58,853 bases of DNA, taken from contig JAKVBK010000019.1 in assembly GCA_022447275.1 (NCBI GenBank), forward strand, positions 1 to 58,853, read 5' to 3'. This stretch comes from Oceanicola sp. (GTDB lineage: Bacteria > Pseudomonadota > Alphaproteobacteria > Rhodobacterales > Rhodobacteraceae). The notes under the pieces were generated by a model. The model searched no databases, was not told the origin of the DNA, and saw only the letters and a program-made list of their open reading frames with translations. This document shows positions 21,200 through 31,982 of this stretch, piece after piece. The translations under genes were made by a program, and so were the position numbers. Each line of letters begins with the position of its first letter. The first letter of the stretch is position 1.

Positions 21200-21759
21200 T
21201 ACCCGACCTCTTTCATAGCATTCTGGAGGTTTGCGAGTTTCGAGGCGATCGAGCTATCGATCATCTTCGAACCCACCTTCACAACGAGACCGCCAATGAG
21301 GCTTTCATCGACGGTCTTATTCAGTTTCACATCTTTGCCCACGCGCGCCTGCAGCGTTTTGACCAGCTTGGCCTCCTGCTTGGCGGTGAGGGGTTTGGCG
21401 GAGGCGACTTCCGCCGTCACTTCACCTTTTTCAGCGGCGATCATGTCGCCCAAAGCACTCAGCAGTGCTGGCAGTGCGAACAAACGCCGCTTGGATGCCA
21501 TCAGCGCCAGCGTGTTGGCAAACATAGCGCCAACGCCCAGCTTGCCGGCAACGGCGGTGATCGCGGCTCCCTGCTCATCACGGGAATAGACCGGCGAGGC
21601 GATCAGATCCCGCAGTTCAGGGCTTTCATCGAGGGCAGCCTGCAAGCTGCCAGCATCGGCCTCGAGCGCGTCGAGCGCGCCCTCTTCCTTAGAGATATCG
21701 AACAGAGCCTGCGCGTAGCGCGCGGCGATGCTCGCGGAAATCGAAGCTGTCTCGGACAC
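21199..21759 (-). CDS. atpH: F1F0 ATP synthase delta subunit
   Basis: A 186-residue delta (OSCP) subunit joining F1 to the peripheral stalk. [21 protein letters not shown] and the C-terminal [17 protein letters not shown] are family motifs. Two GTG codons, 21765 and 21759, can start it. GAAGGGG abuts the first but lies five bases before the second, so 21759 (VSETASIS) is preferred. First gene of the operon; the F0 genes atpIBEF are not in the window, the usual arrangement in this group. Confidence 0.95.
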
Positions 21760-22130
21760 GGCCACCCCTTCGTTTGCTTCCTAGCCCAACTAAAAAACGC
21801 CCTGGCGGGACGTCACGTGACTCATGTGCGAAGTCAGCTCGGGCAGATTGATCAGAAGCCGCCGTTTTGGATAGCTTCCTCGTCGCGGCGGGGTGTAGCA
21901 GACCAGTTTTCTCCGGGCAACTGCTGTTAACGCAGTTGGGTGGCTGTTTTTTTGTAGCGATATCAGTCAGTTGCTTAAGTTTGGCAATTATGCGACCGAT
22001 TGAAGCTGCGCCGCAATGCAGAAAAGACGTCGAGAATCTTACCCTTACGACATCAAAACCACGTGTTTGCCGCCCCGCTGCGGCATAATGGCACAATGTT
22101 TTGGGCTTGGGCACAGCGCGTGACCGGCAG
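21760..22130. other. atp operon leader and intergenic region
   Basis: 371 bp with no credible gene. It holds a candidate promoter, a perfect inverted repeat CAACTGC/GCAGTTG (21918–21938, seven-base loop) inside the predicted 5' leader, and a T7 run (plus) at about 21948–21955. Short frames on both strands lack ribosome binding sites. The converging or upstream neighbour is the methyltransferase gene, whose stop is at 22131. Confidence 0.45.
21959..21987 (-). promoter_or_regulatory. Candidate atp operon promoter
   Basis: On minus, TTGCCA (complement of 21982–21987) and GATATC (21959–21964) are separated by 17 bases. This would start the atp transcript around 21950, leaving a leader of about 190 nt. 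The -10 match is imperfect, so this is tentative. Other promoters in the region are possible. Confidence 0.35.
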
Positions 22131-22901
22131 CTAGCCAGACGGAGCGTTCGACACCCTGCCCCGCACCGGTTCTGTGCCACGCACGGGATCAAGCACTTGC
22201 AGCGGCGTGCGCACCAGCGAGGAGACCGGGGTGCCGGTGGGCATATGGACCTGCTTGGACACCTCGACCATCAGCACACCGCCCGCAAAGACCGAGGTGA
22301 CCGATCGCCCTGTCTTTTCCCACATGGGTGCAGTGCGCACCCAGAAGCGTCGCTCTGAAGGGGGGGAATACAGGGCCGCGAGGTGGCGCTCGGGCGTAAA
22401 GCCATGACGGCGGAGTTGGGCTTCCAACTGGAACAACGAATAAGGGCGCCCATAGCCAAAGGGCGTCCGGTCACGGCGGGCCCACAGCCCGGAGCGGTTC
22501 GGCACGATAAACAGCGCATGCCCGCCGGGCCCCAGCACGCGGGCACATTCCTCCAGCACATCGGACGGGCGCTCGGATGTCTCCAGCCCGTGCAGGACGA
22601 TCAGTTTGTCGACCGCGCCGGTCGCCAACGGCCACCGGGTTTCTTCGCACAGAACCGAGAGATTTGCCTCTCCTGCGGGCCAGGGCATCACCCCCTGCGG
22701 CCCGGGCATCAGAGCCACAACGCGGCGGGCCTGTTCGAGATAAGGCCGCAAAAGCGGAGCAGCAAAGCCAAACCCGGCCACCGTTTGGGCACGGGCTTCA
22801 GGCCAAAAGACACCCAACTGATCCCGGATGGCACGTTGGGCCACCCGGCCCAACTGCGTCCGATAATAGAAGTTGCGCAGGTCTCGCACGTCGAGATGCA
22901 T
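22131..22901 (-). CDS. Class I SAM-dependent methyltransferase
   Basis: A 256-residue methyltransferase-like protein of unknown substrate. The SAM-binding motif I is weak ([11 protein letters not shown] instead of GxGxG), motif II-like acid is in LSVLCEET, and motif post-II/III is clear in [13 protein letters not shown] and [16 protein letters not shown]. It fits the methyltransferase-11 type domain found next to gloB in Rhodobacterales. The start at 22901 follows CGGAGAC; 23 more codons are open upstream but would reach into the gloB promoter region. Divergent from gloB (104 bp between starts). Confidence 0.78.
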   Translation of the reverse strand: MHLDVRDLRNFYYRTQLGRVAQRAIRDQLGVFWPEARAQTVAGFGFAAPLLRPYLEQARRVVALMPGPQGVMPWPAGEANLSVLCEETRWPLATGAVDKLIVLHGLETSERPSDVLEECARVLGPGGHALFIVPNRSGLWARRDRTPFGYGRPYSLFQLEAQLRRHGFTPERHLAALYSPPSERRFWVRTAPMWEKTGRSVTSVFAGGVLMVEVSKQVHMPTGTPVSSLVRTPLQVLDPVRGTEPVRGRVSNAPSG

Positions 22902-23005
22902 GGTGTCTCCGGATCCCATCACCGCGTGTCTTGCTTGCAGCCATGCCAAGACTGCGCCACGCTCCGCCAAACCCTAACCCTGCTCATGACAGGAGGCCAA
23001 GCAGA

Positions 23006-23764
23006 ATGGCGCTGGAACTGATTACCTTTGACGTGCTGTCGGACAACTACGGCTACATCATCCACGACACAGCTACCGGCGCGACCGCCGCGATTGATGT
23101 TGGCGACGCGGCCCCCTACCGCGATGTGCTGGCGGCGAAAGGCTGGGCCCTGAGCGACATTCTGGTAACGCACCACCACTGGGATCATATCGACGGGGTC
23201 GCCGCACTGGCCGATGAAACCGGGGCCCGCATCATTGGCGCACAGGCCGACGCGCACCGCCTGCCGCCGCTCGATGTGGCCGTGGCCCCCGGAGATTTCA
23301 TCGAGGTGGGAAGCCAAAGCGCAGAGGTGCTGGCCGCAGATGGGCACACGAAAGGCCACATCGCGTTCCATTTTGCCGATGCGAAGATGGCCTTCACCGC
23401 CGACAGCCTCATGGCTTTGGGCTGTGGCAGAGTAAACCCCGAGGGCAGCTATGACATGCAATTCGACACGCTGATGCTGCTTGGCGCGCTACCGGACGAC
23501 ACGCTGATCTGCTCTGGTCATGAATACGGCAAGACCAATGCTCGGTTTTGTCTCGAAGTAGACCCCGACAATCCCGCCCTTCAGGCCCGCGCCGCCGACA
23601 TCATGGCTGGCAAACCCTGCACTCCGGCCCTCTTGAGCGAGGAAAAGGCGACAAATCCATTTCTCAGACTTGCCGATCCCACCATAAAGACCCATCTTTC
23701 TCTAGACACCGCCGACTCAAGAGCCGTCTTTGCTGCCCTGCGTGACCGACGCAACGCTTTTTAA
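23006..23764 (+). CDS. gloB: Hydroxyacylglutathione hydrolase (glyoxalase II)
   Basis: A 252-residue metallo-beta-lactamase-fold enzyme that hydrolyses S-D-lactoylglutathione to D-lactate and glutathione, the second step of methylglyoxal detoxification. The dinuclear metal motif THHHWDHIDG (about residue 55), ADGHTKGHIAFH, FTADSLMALGCGR and the ICSGHEYGKTNARF substrate motif are all present, and the C-terminal glyoxalase II domain ends in NPFLR. An AGGAGG site lies upstream of ATG 23006. Some family members with this layout show low metal specificity. Confidence 0.95.
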   Translation: MALELITFDVLSDNYGYIIHDTATGATAAIDVGDAAPYRDVLAAKGWALSDILVTHHHWDHIDGVAALADETGARIIGAQADAHRLPPLDVAVAPGDFIEVGSQSAEVLAADGHTKGHIAFHFADAKMAFTADSLMALGCGRVNPEGSYDMQFDTLMLLGALPDDTLICSGHEYGKTNARFCLEVDPDNPALQARAADIMAGKPCTPALLSEEKATNPFLRLADPTIKTHLSLDTADSRAVFAALRDRRNAF

Positions 23765-23797
23765 GATGAGACCTCGCAGGCAGCTTCCACCGATTTT

Positions 23798-23820
23798 CAC
23801 CAGCTTTGCTGGTGGGTCTT
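23798..23820 (+). terminator. Possible terminator after gloB
   Basis: CACCAGC and GCTGGTG form a seven-base stem with a three-base loop, followed by GGTCTTTCC. It lies 34 bp past the gloB stop. The T tract is short, so it may be weak. Confidence 0.45.
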
Positions 23821-24031
23821 TCCTGTAACTGCACCACTTGCCGCTGCAATGTGGCCTCCGCCCTGACAAGTGGTCACGAATCGGGCACCAGACGCATCAA
23901 ATGCCTTTTGAAGGCAGAAAAGACTTGAAGCGGCCGGTAACCCAACCAAACTTTAAGTATAGGAGGCCATGGTCAGAGACTGTGCTAATCGAGCAGCGCC
24001 GTCTGGGCCCTACAGGAAAGGAGCACGTCAC

Positions 24032-26380
<2,349 letters not shown>

Positions 26381-26400
26381 GCGCACCAAAACCTGAAAGA

Positions 26401-26428
26401 AAAGGGCGGCCATCGGCCGCCCTTTTTT
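26401..26428 (+). terminator. Strong intrinsic terminator after clpA
   Basis: A stem AAAGGGCGGCC/GGCCGCCCTTT with loop ATC, followed by a T run. The upstream A-rich side gives TTTTCTTT on minus, so it can also serve the MotB-like gene that ends at 26570. Confidence 0.88.
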
Positions 26429-26569
26429 GTGATGGTTTTTGTGGGCTTGCAAACAGCTTCACTCAGCGTCACGTGCCACTATGCAGGGCTAATCTCTGGT
26501 AATAATCCGCTGCCTCAGAGCAAAAGCGATGCGCCTTTCGCATACCCGCAGCAGCCCCTCGGCAAGACA

Positions 26570-28873
26570 TTACCGTTCCGTGAGTTTCAGCTCGATCCGG
26601 CGGTTGCGGGCTTTGGCTTCTTCCGTATCCCGGGGGTCGATGGGCTGGAACTCGCCAAATCCATTCGCTGCAAGGCGCTCCGGTGGAAAGCCCAGAACCT
26701 CCGTCATGTAGCGAACAACGGACAAGGCTCGGGCTTGGCTGAGCTCCCAATTGTCGCGAAACTCACCAAAGCCGGACATCTGGTCTGAATCCGTGTGCCC
26801 ATCAACGCGGATCGCCCAATCAATCTCTTCAGGGATCTCGCCCGACACGTCAAAGAGGATGTCTGCCACCCGTGCAATCTGCTCCTGACCGGCGGGCTCC
26901 AATTCGGCGGATCCCGGGGCAAACAGCACCTCAGAGGAAAAGACGAACCGGTCGCCCTCGATCTGAACACCTTCGCGGTTGCCAAGAATATCCCGCAATC
27001 GTCCAAAAAACTCAGAGCGGTAGCTTGCCAGCGTGCGGGCCTCTTCAGCCAGGCGCCGGGCTTCTTCCTCAAGGCGAATGCGCTCTGCCTCCTCGAGTTC
27101 AGCCCGGGCTGTCTCAGCCTCGGCTCTGCGCTCCGCCTCCAACGCCAGCTTGCGCTGCTCGGAGGCCACTTGCGCGAGCGCCGCGTTCAATTGCTGGCCA
27201 AGATTGCGCAGTTGCACATCATTCGCGACATCGCGCGCCTCTGCTTCATCGAGGATTTGCTGGAGCGTGCCGATCTCTGCGCGCAGCTGTGCCACCTGTG
27301 CATTGAGGGCCGCAATGCGCCGTTGATCCTCTGCCGACGCCGCTTCCCGCTCTGACAGGGTGGCTTGCGCCTGCGCCAGAAGCTGGGCCCGCTGCTGTGC
27401 CGCATCAGAAGCATCCGCCAAACCCTGCTCCGCCGCCAGCTTGGCCGCGAGGGCCGCCGTGAGCTGGCTTCGAATAGAGGCCATTTCGGCCCCATCCGCC
27501 CGCAGAGCTGCGTTCTCAGCCTCAAGGCGAGCGGTGATTGACTGGGCCATCGCCAAAGCCTGCTGCAGGCGCGCCACCTCCGCCTCTACGCTGTCAGCCT
27601 CTGTGCGTGTCTGGGCAAGGGACGCCTCCAAGGCGGCGAGGGCCCCTTCCCGATCGGCAAGGTCCGCTTCCAACGCGGTGCGGGCCGCAATGAGGTCCTG
27701 CCCCTCTTGCGACAGGGCACTGACCTCCGCCTGCAGGGTTTCAAGTTCAGTAGCCAAGCGAAGCCGCTCAGCCGCCGAAGCGGCCAGCGCCGCCTGCAAC
27801 CGTTCAAGCTCAGCCTCAGCCAGACGCAACCCGTCATCCGTCTCGGCGAGGTTTGTTTGGGTGCTTTCCAGCGCGGTTTGCGCCGTTGCAAGATCGGCGC
27901 GTGTGGCCTCAAGGCTTTGGGTCAGGGCGTCGCCTTCCAGAATGGCTGCCGCAAGCCGCGCATCGAGATCATCGCGGGTATCCCGGGTGGCTGCCAAAAC
28001 GGTGAGGGTATCTTCGGCGCGCTGCCGCTCTTCCTCCAGGGCAAGTGTCATGGCGCTCAGCTCTGCATCTGCCGTGCGCAGCCGCTCCTGCAGTCGGCGC
28101 GCAGCTTCGGCCTCGGCAAGGCGGGCGGCCTGCTCCTCTGACAGCTGGTTCTGCAGGCTGGCACGCGCATCCTGTGCCGCCAGAAGCGCATCTGACGTCT
28201 CTTCCTGCTGGGCGCGCAGCTCAGCCACCAGCGCCTCCAGCGCCGCGCGCCGCGCAGCTGCCAAACGGGCCGTTTCCGCTTGGGCATCGATTTCCGAGCG
28301 GGCGGAGGTCAGCCGCTGGGTGAGCGCATCGACCTCCTGTTCCGCAGCGAGACGGGCCTCTTCCGTGGCCGTCAAATCCCGCGCCAGGCGCGCCGCCTCT
28401 TCCTCGGCGGCCCCCAGTGATGTGGCCAGCCCCTCGGCCCGGGCCGTTGCCGCATTGCGTGCCAGAATAAGCGCTGCAACCTGCTCCTCGAAATCGGCGA
28501 TCGTGCCCTGCGCTGCGGTAAGTGCGGCGCCACTTTCTTCCAGTTGGCCCTGCAACCGCGAGATAAGCGCTGCCTGGGCAATGCCATCCGCCTGCGATTG
28601 CGCCAGCTGCGCATTCAGGTCGCCCACCTCGGTTTCCAACCCGTCAGCGCGCTCCTGCGCCAAACCCAGGGCACTGGCCAGCGCACTGACCTCCGCATTG
28701 AGCGTATCAAGCTCGCTTTCCTGCCCCGTGATTGTTTCCTGCAAAATGAATTGCATGATCATGAAGATCGACAACACGAACATCAAAACCAGCAGCAGGG
28801 CCGTCATGGCATCCACAAATCCGGGCCAGATCGAGGTATTGAAACGTGCGCCCGAGCGTCGCGACAGGGCCAT
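26570..28873 (-). CDS. MotB/OmpA-like peptidoglycan-binding protein with very long coiled coil
   Basis: A 767-residue inner-membrane protein. Residues about 15–45 form one transmembrane helix, SIWPGFVDAMTALLLVLMF, with an Asp at residue 21 placed like the proton-carrying Asp of MotB. Residues about 50–640 are an almost unbroken Ala/Glu/Leu/Arg/Gln coiled coil. The end (about 650–767) is an OmpA/MotB peptidoglycan-binding domain with VDGHTDSDQMSG and GFGEFQPIDPRDTEEAKARN. It follows the ExbB/MotA-like gene with only three bases between. Together they suggest a proton-driven membrane complex whose rod could span the periplasm to the cell wall. The function is not known. Confidence 0.85.
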   Translation of the reverse strand: MALSRRSGARFNTSIWPGFVDAMTALLLVLMFVLSIFMIMQFILQETITGQESELDTLNAEVSALASALGLAQERADGLETEVGDLNAQLAQSQADGIAQAALISRLQGQLEESGAALTAAQGTIADFEEQVAALILARNAATARAEGLATSLGAAEEEAARLARDLTATEEARLAAEQEVDALTQRLTSARSEIDAQAETARLAAARRAALEALVAELRAQQEETSDALLAAQDARASLQNQLSEEQAARLAEAEAARRLQERLRTADAELSAMTLALEEERQRAEDTLTVLAATRDTRDDLDARLAAAILEGDALTQSLEATRADLATAQTALESTQTNLAETDDGLRLAEAELERLQAALAASAAERLRLATELETLQAEVSALSQEGQDLIAARTALEADLADREGALAALEASLAQTRTEADSVEAEVARLQQALAMAQSITARLEAENAALRADGAEMASIRSQLTAALAAKLAAEQGLADASDAAQQRAQLLAQAQATLSEREAASAEDQRRIAALNAQVAQLRAEIGTLQQILDEAEARDVANDVQLRNLGQQLNAALAQVASEQRKLALEAERRAEAETARAELEEAERIRLEEEARRLAEEARTLASYRSEFFGRLRDILGNREGVQIEGDRFVFSSEVLFAPGSAELEPAGQEQIARVADILFDVSGEIPEEIDWAIRVDGHTDSDQMSGFGEFRDNWELSQARALSVVRYMTEVLGFPPERLAANGFGEFQPIDPRDTEEAKARNRRIELKLTER

Positions 28874-28876
28874 GGA

Positions 28877-30154
28877 TCAGGATCCGCTGTTCTTCGAACG
28901 GCCGCCCCCGCCCGGGTCTCCGACCCCGGTGACACTGCGGGTCAGTTTGCGCACTTCGCGCGACACCTGCTGCAGATCCGTACGCAATTCGGTGAGGGTT
29001 TCCTGTCGGCCAGCGGCGATCTCTTCGAGCAGCCGCAACAATTGCGTGTCGATGGAGCGCAGATGCATTCGGGCCTCAGGATCGCCCTCGCCTTCAAACA
29101 GCCCCGCCTCGCGTGCCGGTTCCTGCGGGGCCAAGCGTTCGGCAATCGTGGCCTGACTGTCAGCCAGACGGCCCAAAGCTGCGCCGGTTCCGGCAGTTTC
29201 ACGCTCCAGTGCCAGCGTGAGTTTTTCCACACCATCTGCCAGCGCAGCAAGGCGCAGGTCCGTATCTGCACGGGCCTGTTCCCCACGGGCAATTATCTGG
29301 GCAAGGCCATCCATTTGCTGGGCCATATATTGCACCAGACCAGCCGTTTGCGCGGCTTCACCCTCACCTTCGCCAGCGCCCTCAAAATCCGTGGCCCCCG
29401 CCACCCCAAGCCGGGTGATCGAAGACAGCCATTCTTCAAGTTCGCGGTAGAAGCGGTTCTGGGATTGGGAGGCAAAAAGCTCCAGCAGACCCACGACCAA
29501 GGAGCCCGCAAGCCCGAGCAGCGAGGACGCAAACGCGGTGCCCATACCGCCCAGCTGCGCCTCCAGCCCGGTCAGCAATCGGCCAAACACGGCGCCGCCC
29601 GCCTCACCGTCCTGCGGGGCAAGGCTTCGGATCGTTTCCACAACCGCTGGCACCGTGGTTGCCAAGCCGTAGAAGGTGCCCAGAAGGCCCAGAAAAATCA
29701 GCAAGTTCACGAGATAGCGCGTGATGTCGCGCAACTCTTCGATCCGGGTCGCCACAGAATCGAGGATTGACCGGGAAGACGTGGCCGAGATTTCCATGCT
29801 GCGGCCACGCCCGCGCAGAAGCGCCGCCAGCGACACCAGCAGACGCGGGGGCAATCGCCCGCCTGTGCTTTCGCCGCTGGCAAATGTCTCGATCCAGTTG
29901 ACGCAGCCGATCAGCTGCAAAACCTGCCAGAAGCATGCCAGCACCCCGATCAGGAACACCGCGACGATCAACCCGTTTAGGAAGGGGTTCGACAGCAGCA
30001 CCGGCTTCAGCGCCGGAAAGATCAGGTAGCCACCAGCCGCGACAAGCCCGACAACCACCAGCATCGAGAAGATCTGGCGCACCGGCTGTGAGAAGTGAAC
30101 GATGACCGCGTCAGTTTCGCGGGGGAAGGGATCAGGGGTGTCGGTCAGAGCCAT
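28877..30154 (-). CDS. MotA/TolQ/ExbB-like proton channel family protein
   Basis: A 425-residue membrane protein. Hydrophobic spans are near residues 28–48, 58–82, 145–168 and 205–230. The third has the family pore motif LIFLGLLGTFYGLATTVPAV, with a second in GTAFASSLLGLAGSLVVG. The C-terminal 190 residues are cytoplasmic and helical, with heptads around LRLAALADGVEKL and TQLLRLLEEIAAG. A glycine-rich tail ends it. It is coupled with the MotB/OmpA-like gene downstream, the usual pairing for an ion-driven stator. It differs from TolQ/ExbB in its long C-terminal tail. Confidence 0.82.
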   Translation of the reverse strand: MALTDTPDPFPRETDAVIVHFSQPVRQIFSMLVVVGLVAAGGYLIFPALKPVLLSNPFLNGLIVAVFLIGVLACFWQVLQLIGCVNWIETFASGESTGGRLPPRLLVSLAALLRGRGRSMEISATSSRSILDSVATRIEELRDITRYLVNLLIFLGLLGTFYGLATTVPAVVETIRSLAPQDGEAGGAVFGRLLTGLEAQLGGMGTAFASSLLGLAGSLVVGLLELFASQSQNRFYRELEEWLSSITRLGVAGATDFEGAGEGEGEAAQTAGLVQYMAQQMDGLAQIIARGEQARADTDLRLAALADGVEKLTLALERETAGTGAALGRLADSQATIAERLAPQEPAREAGLFEGEGDPEARMHLRSIDTQLLRLLEEIAAGRQETLTELRTDLQQVSREVRKLTRSVTGVGDPGGGGRSKNSGS

Positions 30155-30240
30155 GAGCGGGAAGATGCGCCTTAAGTGGTTTGTGTCAGCCTACCGGCAG
30201 ATGGATCGGCATGCCAAGGCCGCTAAGGCTTAAATGACGT

Positions 30241-30822
30241 TCAGGCAAGGGATTTCACACGTTGTGCCAACCATTCAAGCTCTGGGTCTGAAATACCAAG
30301 CTCTGCAAGATGCGATGCGGTGTTCCACAGGTACTCGCTGTTGGGGCCGCGCCCGCCATGGGCGCGGGCAATCATGATGGCCTGTTCTTCGAGGCTGAGA
30401 TCACCCACATACTGGCGATGATCCCGATCCACCACGTAAGACAACGCATGCACCGTGTCGCCATCTCGGGTGCGCAGCGGCGTGATTTCCTCGCGATAGG
30501 CCGACGAGACCAACTCTCGGGTGCGCAGGGCGGCAAGCGTTTCCGCCTCGGCGCCGGGCGCAACGCGGAAGGCAACGCCATCGCAACTGCGCGGCTCAGC
30601 CTGCGAGCCCGGGGCGGGGGTGTCGTGATCAAGGGCCAGAACAAGGCCGGGGTCTTCCTCGGTGCCGCGATGGTGGATCGAAAGCATGCAGAAGGCACGC
30701 CGGTATCCGTGGGCGCGCGCAATACGGCGCTCTGCCACCTCAAAGCCCGGGTTCCAGATCAGCGATCCGTAGCCGAACACCCACATGGGGCGCAGTTCCT
30801 GCGCTGCGGCAAGCCTTGTCAT
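30241..30822 (-). CDS. ChaC-like gamma-glutamylcyclotransferase
   Basis: A 193-residue enzyme of the ChaC family, which cleaves glutathione to 5-oxoproline and Cys-Gly in the cytosol. The substrate loop WVFGYGSLIWNPGF sits near residue 13. The catalytic Glu is probably the one in RTRELVSSAYREEI, and YVVDRDHRQYVGDLSLEEQA fits the family. The start has GGAG nine bases upstream. It is divergent from the DUF2125 gene with 89 bp between the starts. Confidence 0.88.
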   Translation of the reverse strand: MTRLAAAQELRPMWVFGYGSLIWNPGFEVAERRIARAHGYRRAFCMLSIHHRGTEEDPGLVLALDHDTPAPGSQAEPRSCDGVAFRVAPGAEAETLAALRTRELVSSAYREEITPLRTRDGDTVHALSYVVDRDHRQYVGDLSLEEQAIMIARAHGGRGPNSEYLWNTASHLAELGISDPELEWLAQRVKSLA

Positions 30823-30911
30823 ATATCCGCTCCAAGTTGCAAAGGCCTCTGGTTGTCCGGCCCGGACCTGATGTAGACGGTCCCATAGGCAAGAGAAAGG
30901 GCAGCGCTGCC

Positions 30912-31889
30912 ATGTTGAGATTTTTGATTGTTGTGATCATCGTGGCGGCTGGCGCCTGGAGCGCCTACTGGTTTGTCAGCGCCAAGGCCTGGGAGCGGGG
31001 CCTCACCGCATGGATGGAAGAGCGCCGCGCCGCTGGCTGGCAGGCAGATTGGTCTGACATCGAGGTGCGCGGCTTTCCCAACCGGCTCGACACCACCATC
31101 AATGACATCGCCCTAGCCGACACGGCCTCAGGCTGGTCGTGGCAGGCGCCCTTCGTTCAGATCCTCAGCCTGTCATACCGTCCTACACAGGCAATCGTCG
31201 TGCTGCCCAATGACACGACCCTGCAGACTGTTGAGCATAGCTATCGCTTGCAAGGCGATGACATCCGGGCCTCGCTGGCGCTGGAACCGAACAGAAACCT
31301 CGCGCTCGAGCGGGCCACGGCCGTGATCGAGGGCGGTGGTGTCGCCGTTGACGGCAATGAAGGCTGGACAGCGCGCGAAATGCGCATGGCCGTCGAACGG
31401 ACGGGCGATACCCCAACCTACCGGCTTGGCCTCGCCCTGTCCGATGTTCAGGCCCCCGAGGGCGTTGGCCCCGCGGGCGCGCTGGCACAGGTGACAGCGG
31501 ATGCCACCGCCACATTCGACACGGTCTGGGATCTGCGCGCGCTCGAGCAAGCCCGGCCCCAGCCGGTCGAAATCCGCATTGATCGCGCCGATGCAAGCTG
31601 GGGCGCATTGGAGGTGGCTATGGCCGGCGAGGTCACGGTATCTGACTCCGGCACACCGGAAGGGACCGTGACAGTCAAGGTGAAGAACTGGCGCGATATT
31701 CTTGATCTGGCCGTGCAGACCGGCATCCTGCCCGAAAGCATGTTGCCCACCTTCACCCGTGCACTGGAACTGGCTAGCGGACTGTCAGGCAATCCCGATA
31801 CGCTTGATATGCCGCTCAATCTGCGCGGGGGCCGCGTGTTTTTGGGCCCATTGCCCATCGCGACCGCCCCGAATTTGAGCATTCGCTAA
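30912..31889 (+). CDS. DUF2125 domain-containing envelope protein
   Basis: A 325-residue protein with an N-terminal membrane anchor or signal (LRFLIVVIIVAAGAWSAYWF) followed by a periplasmic, beta-rich domain of the DUF2125 family. Family marks are ERGLTAWMEERRAAGWQAD, IEVRGFPNRLDTTI and WSWQAPFVQILSLSYRP. The function is unknown. The ATG at 30912 is preceded by AGAGAAAGGGC; an upstream in-frame ATG at 30816 overlaps the divergent ChaC start and would break the signal. It converges with the extensin-family gene. Confidence 0.82.
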   Translation: MLRFLIVVIIVAAGAWSAYWFVSAKAWERGLTAWMEERRAAGWQADWSDIEVRGFPNRLDTTINDIALADTASGWSWQAPFVQILSLSYRPTQAIVVLPNDTTLQTVEHSYRLQGDDIRASLALEPNRNLALERATAVIEGGGVAVDGNEGWTAREMRMAVERTGDTPTYRLGLALSDVQAPEGVGPAGALAQVTADATATFDTVWDLRALEQARPQPVEIRIDRADASWGALEVAMAGEVTVSDSGTPEGTVTVKVKNWRDILDLAVQTGILPESMLPTFTRALELASGLSGNPDTLDMPLNLRGGRVFLGPLPIATAPNLSIR

Positions 31890-31937
31890 CCCGCGCTGCA
31901 GGCCACTGGGACCTTTGATCCGCAAGGCTGCGCCCCT

Positions 31938-31968
31938 GCCAGCCCCATCAGGGGCTGTGCGGGCTGGC
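31938..31968. terminator. Alternative hairpins between converging genes
   Basis: CAGCCCC (31940–31946) can pair with GGGGCTG (31951–31957), or GCCAGCCC (31938–31945) with GGGCTGGC (31961–31968). No T run follows on either strand. It lies between the DUF2125 stop and the extensin stop and could end both transcripts. Confidence 0.4.
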
Positions 31969-31982
31969 GCTGTCCGCTCTGC

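Noticed and set aside
21867-22088. 73-codon plus-strand frame upstream of atpH
   Set aside because: Cys/Arg-rich translation, no ribosome binding site, and it crosses the atp leader hairpin.
27360-29156. 598-codon plus-strand open frame opposite the coiled-coil gene
   Set aside because: Its Ser/Ala/Arg-rich translation is what the reverse of Ala/Glu/Leu codons gives. The minus strand has a membrane helix and an OmpA domain.
26570-30154. Zorya-type anti-phage system
   Set aside because: A MotA-like and a MotB-like protein are present, but the coiled coil is in the MotB-like partner, no ZorC/D/E gene follows, and the setting is core chromosome.
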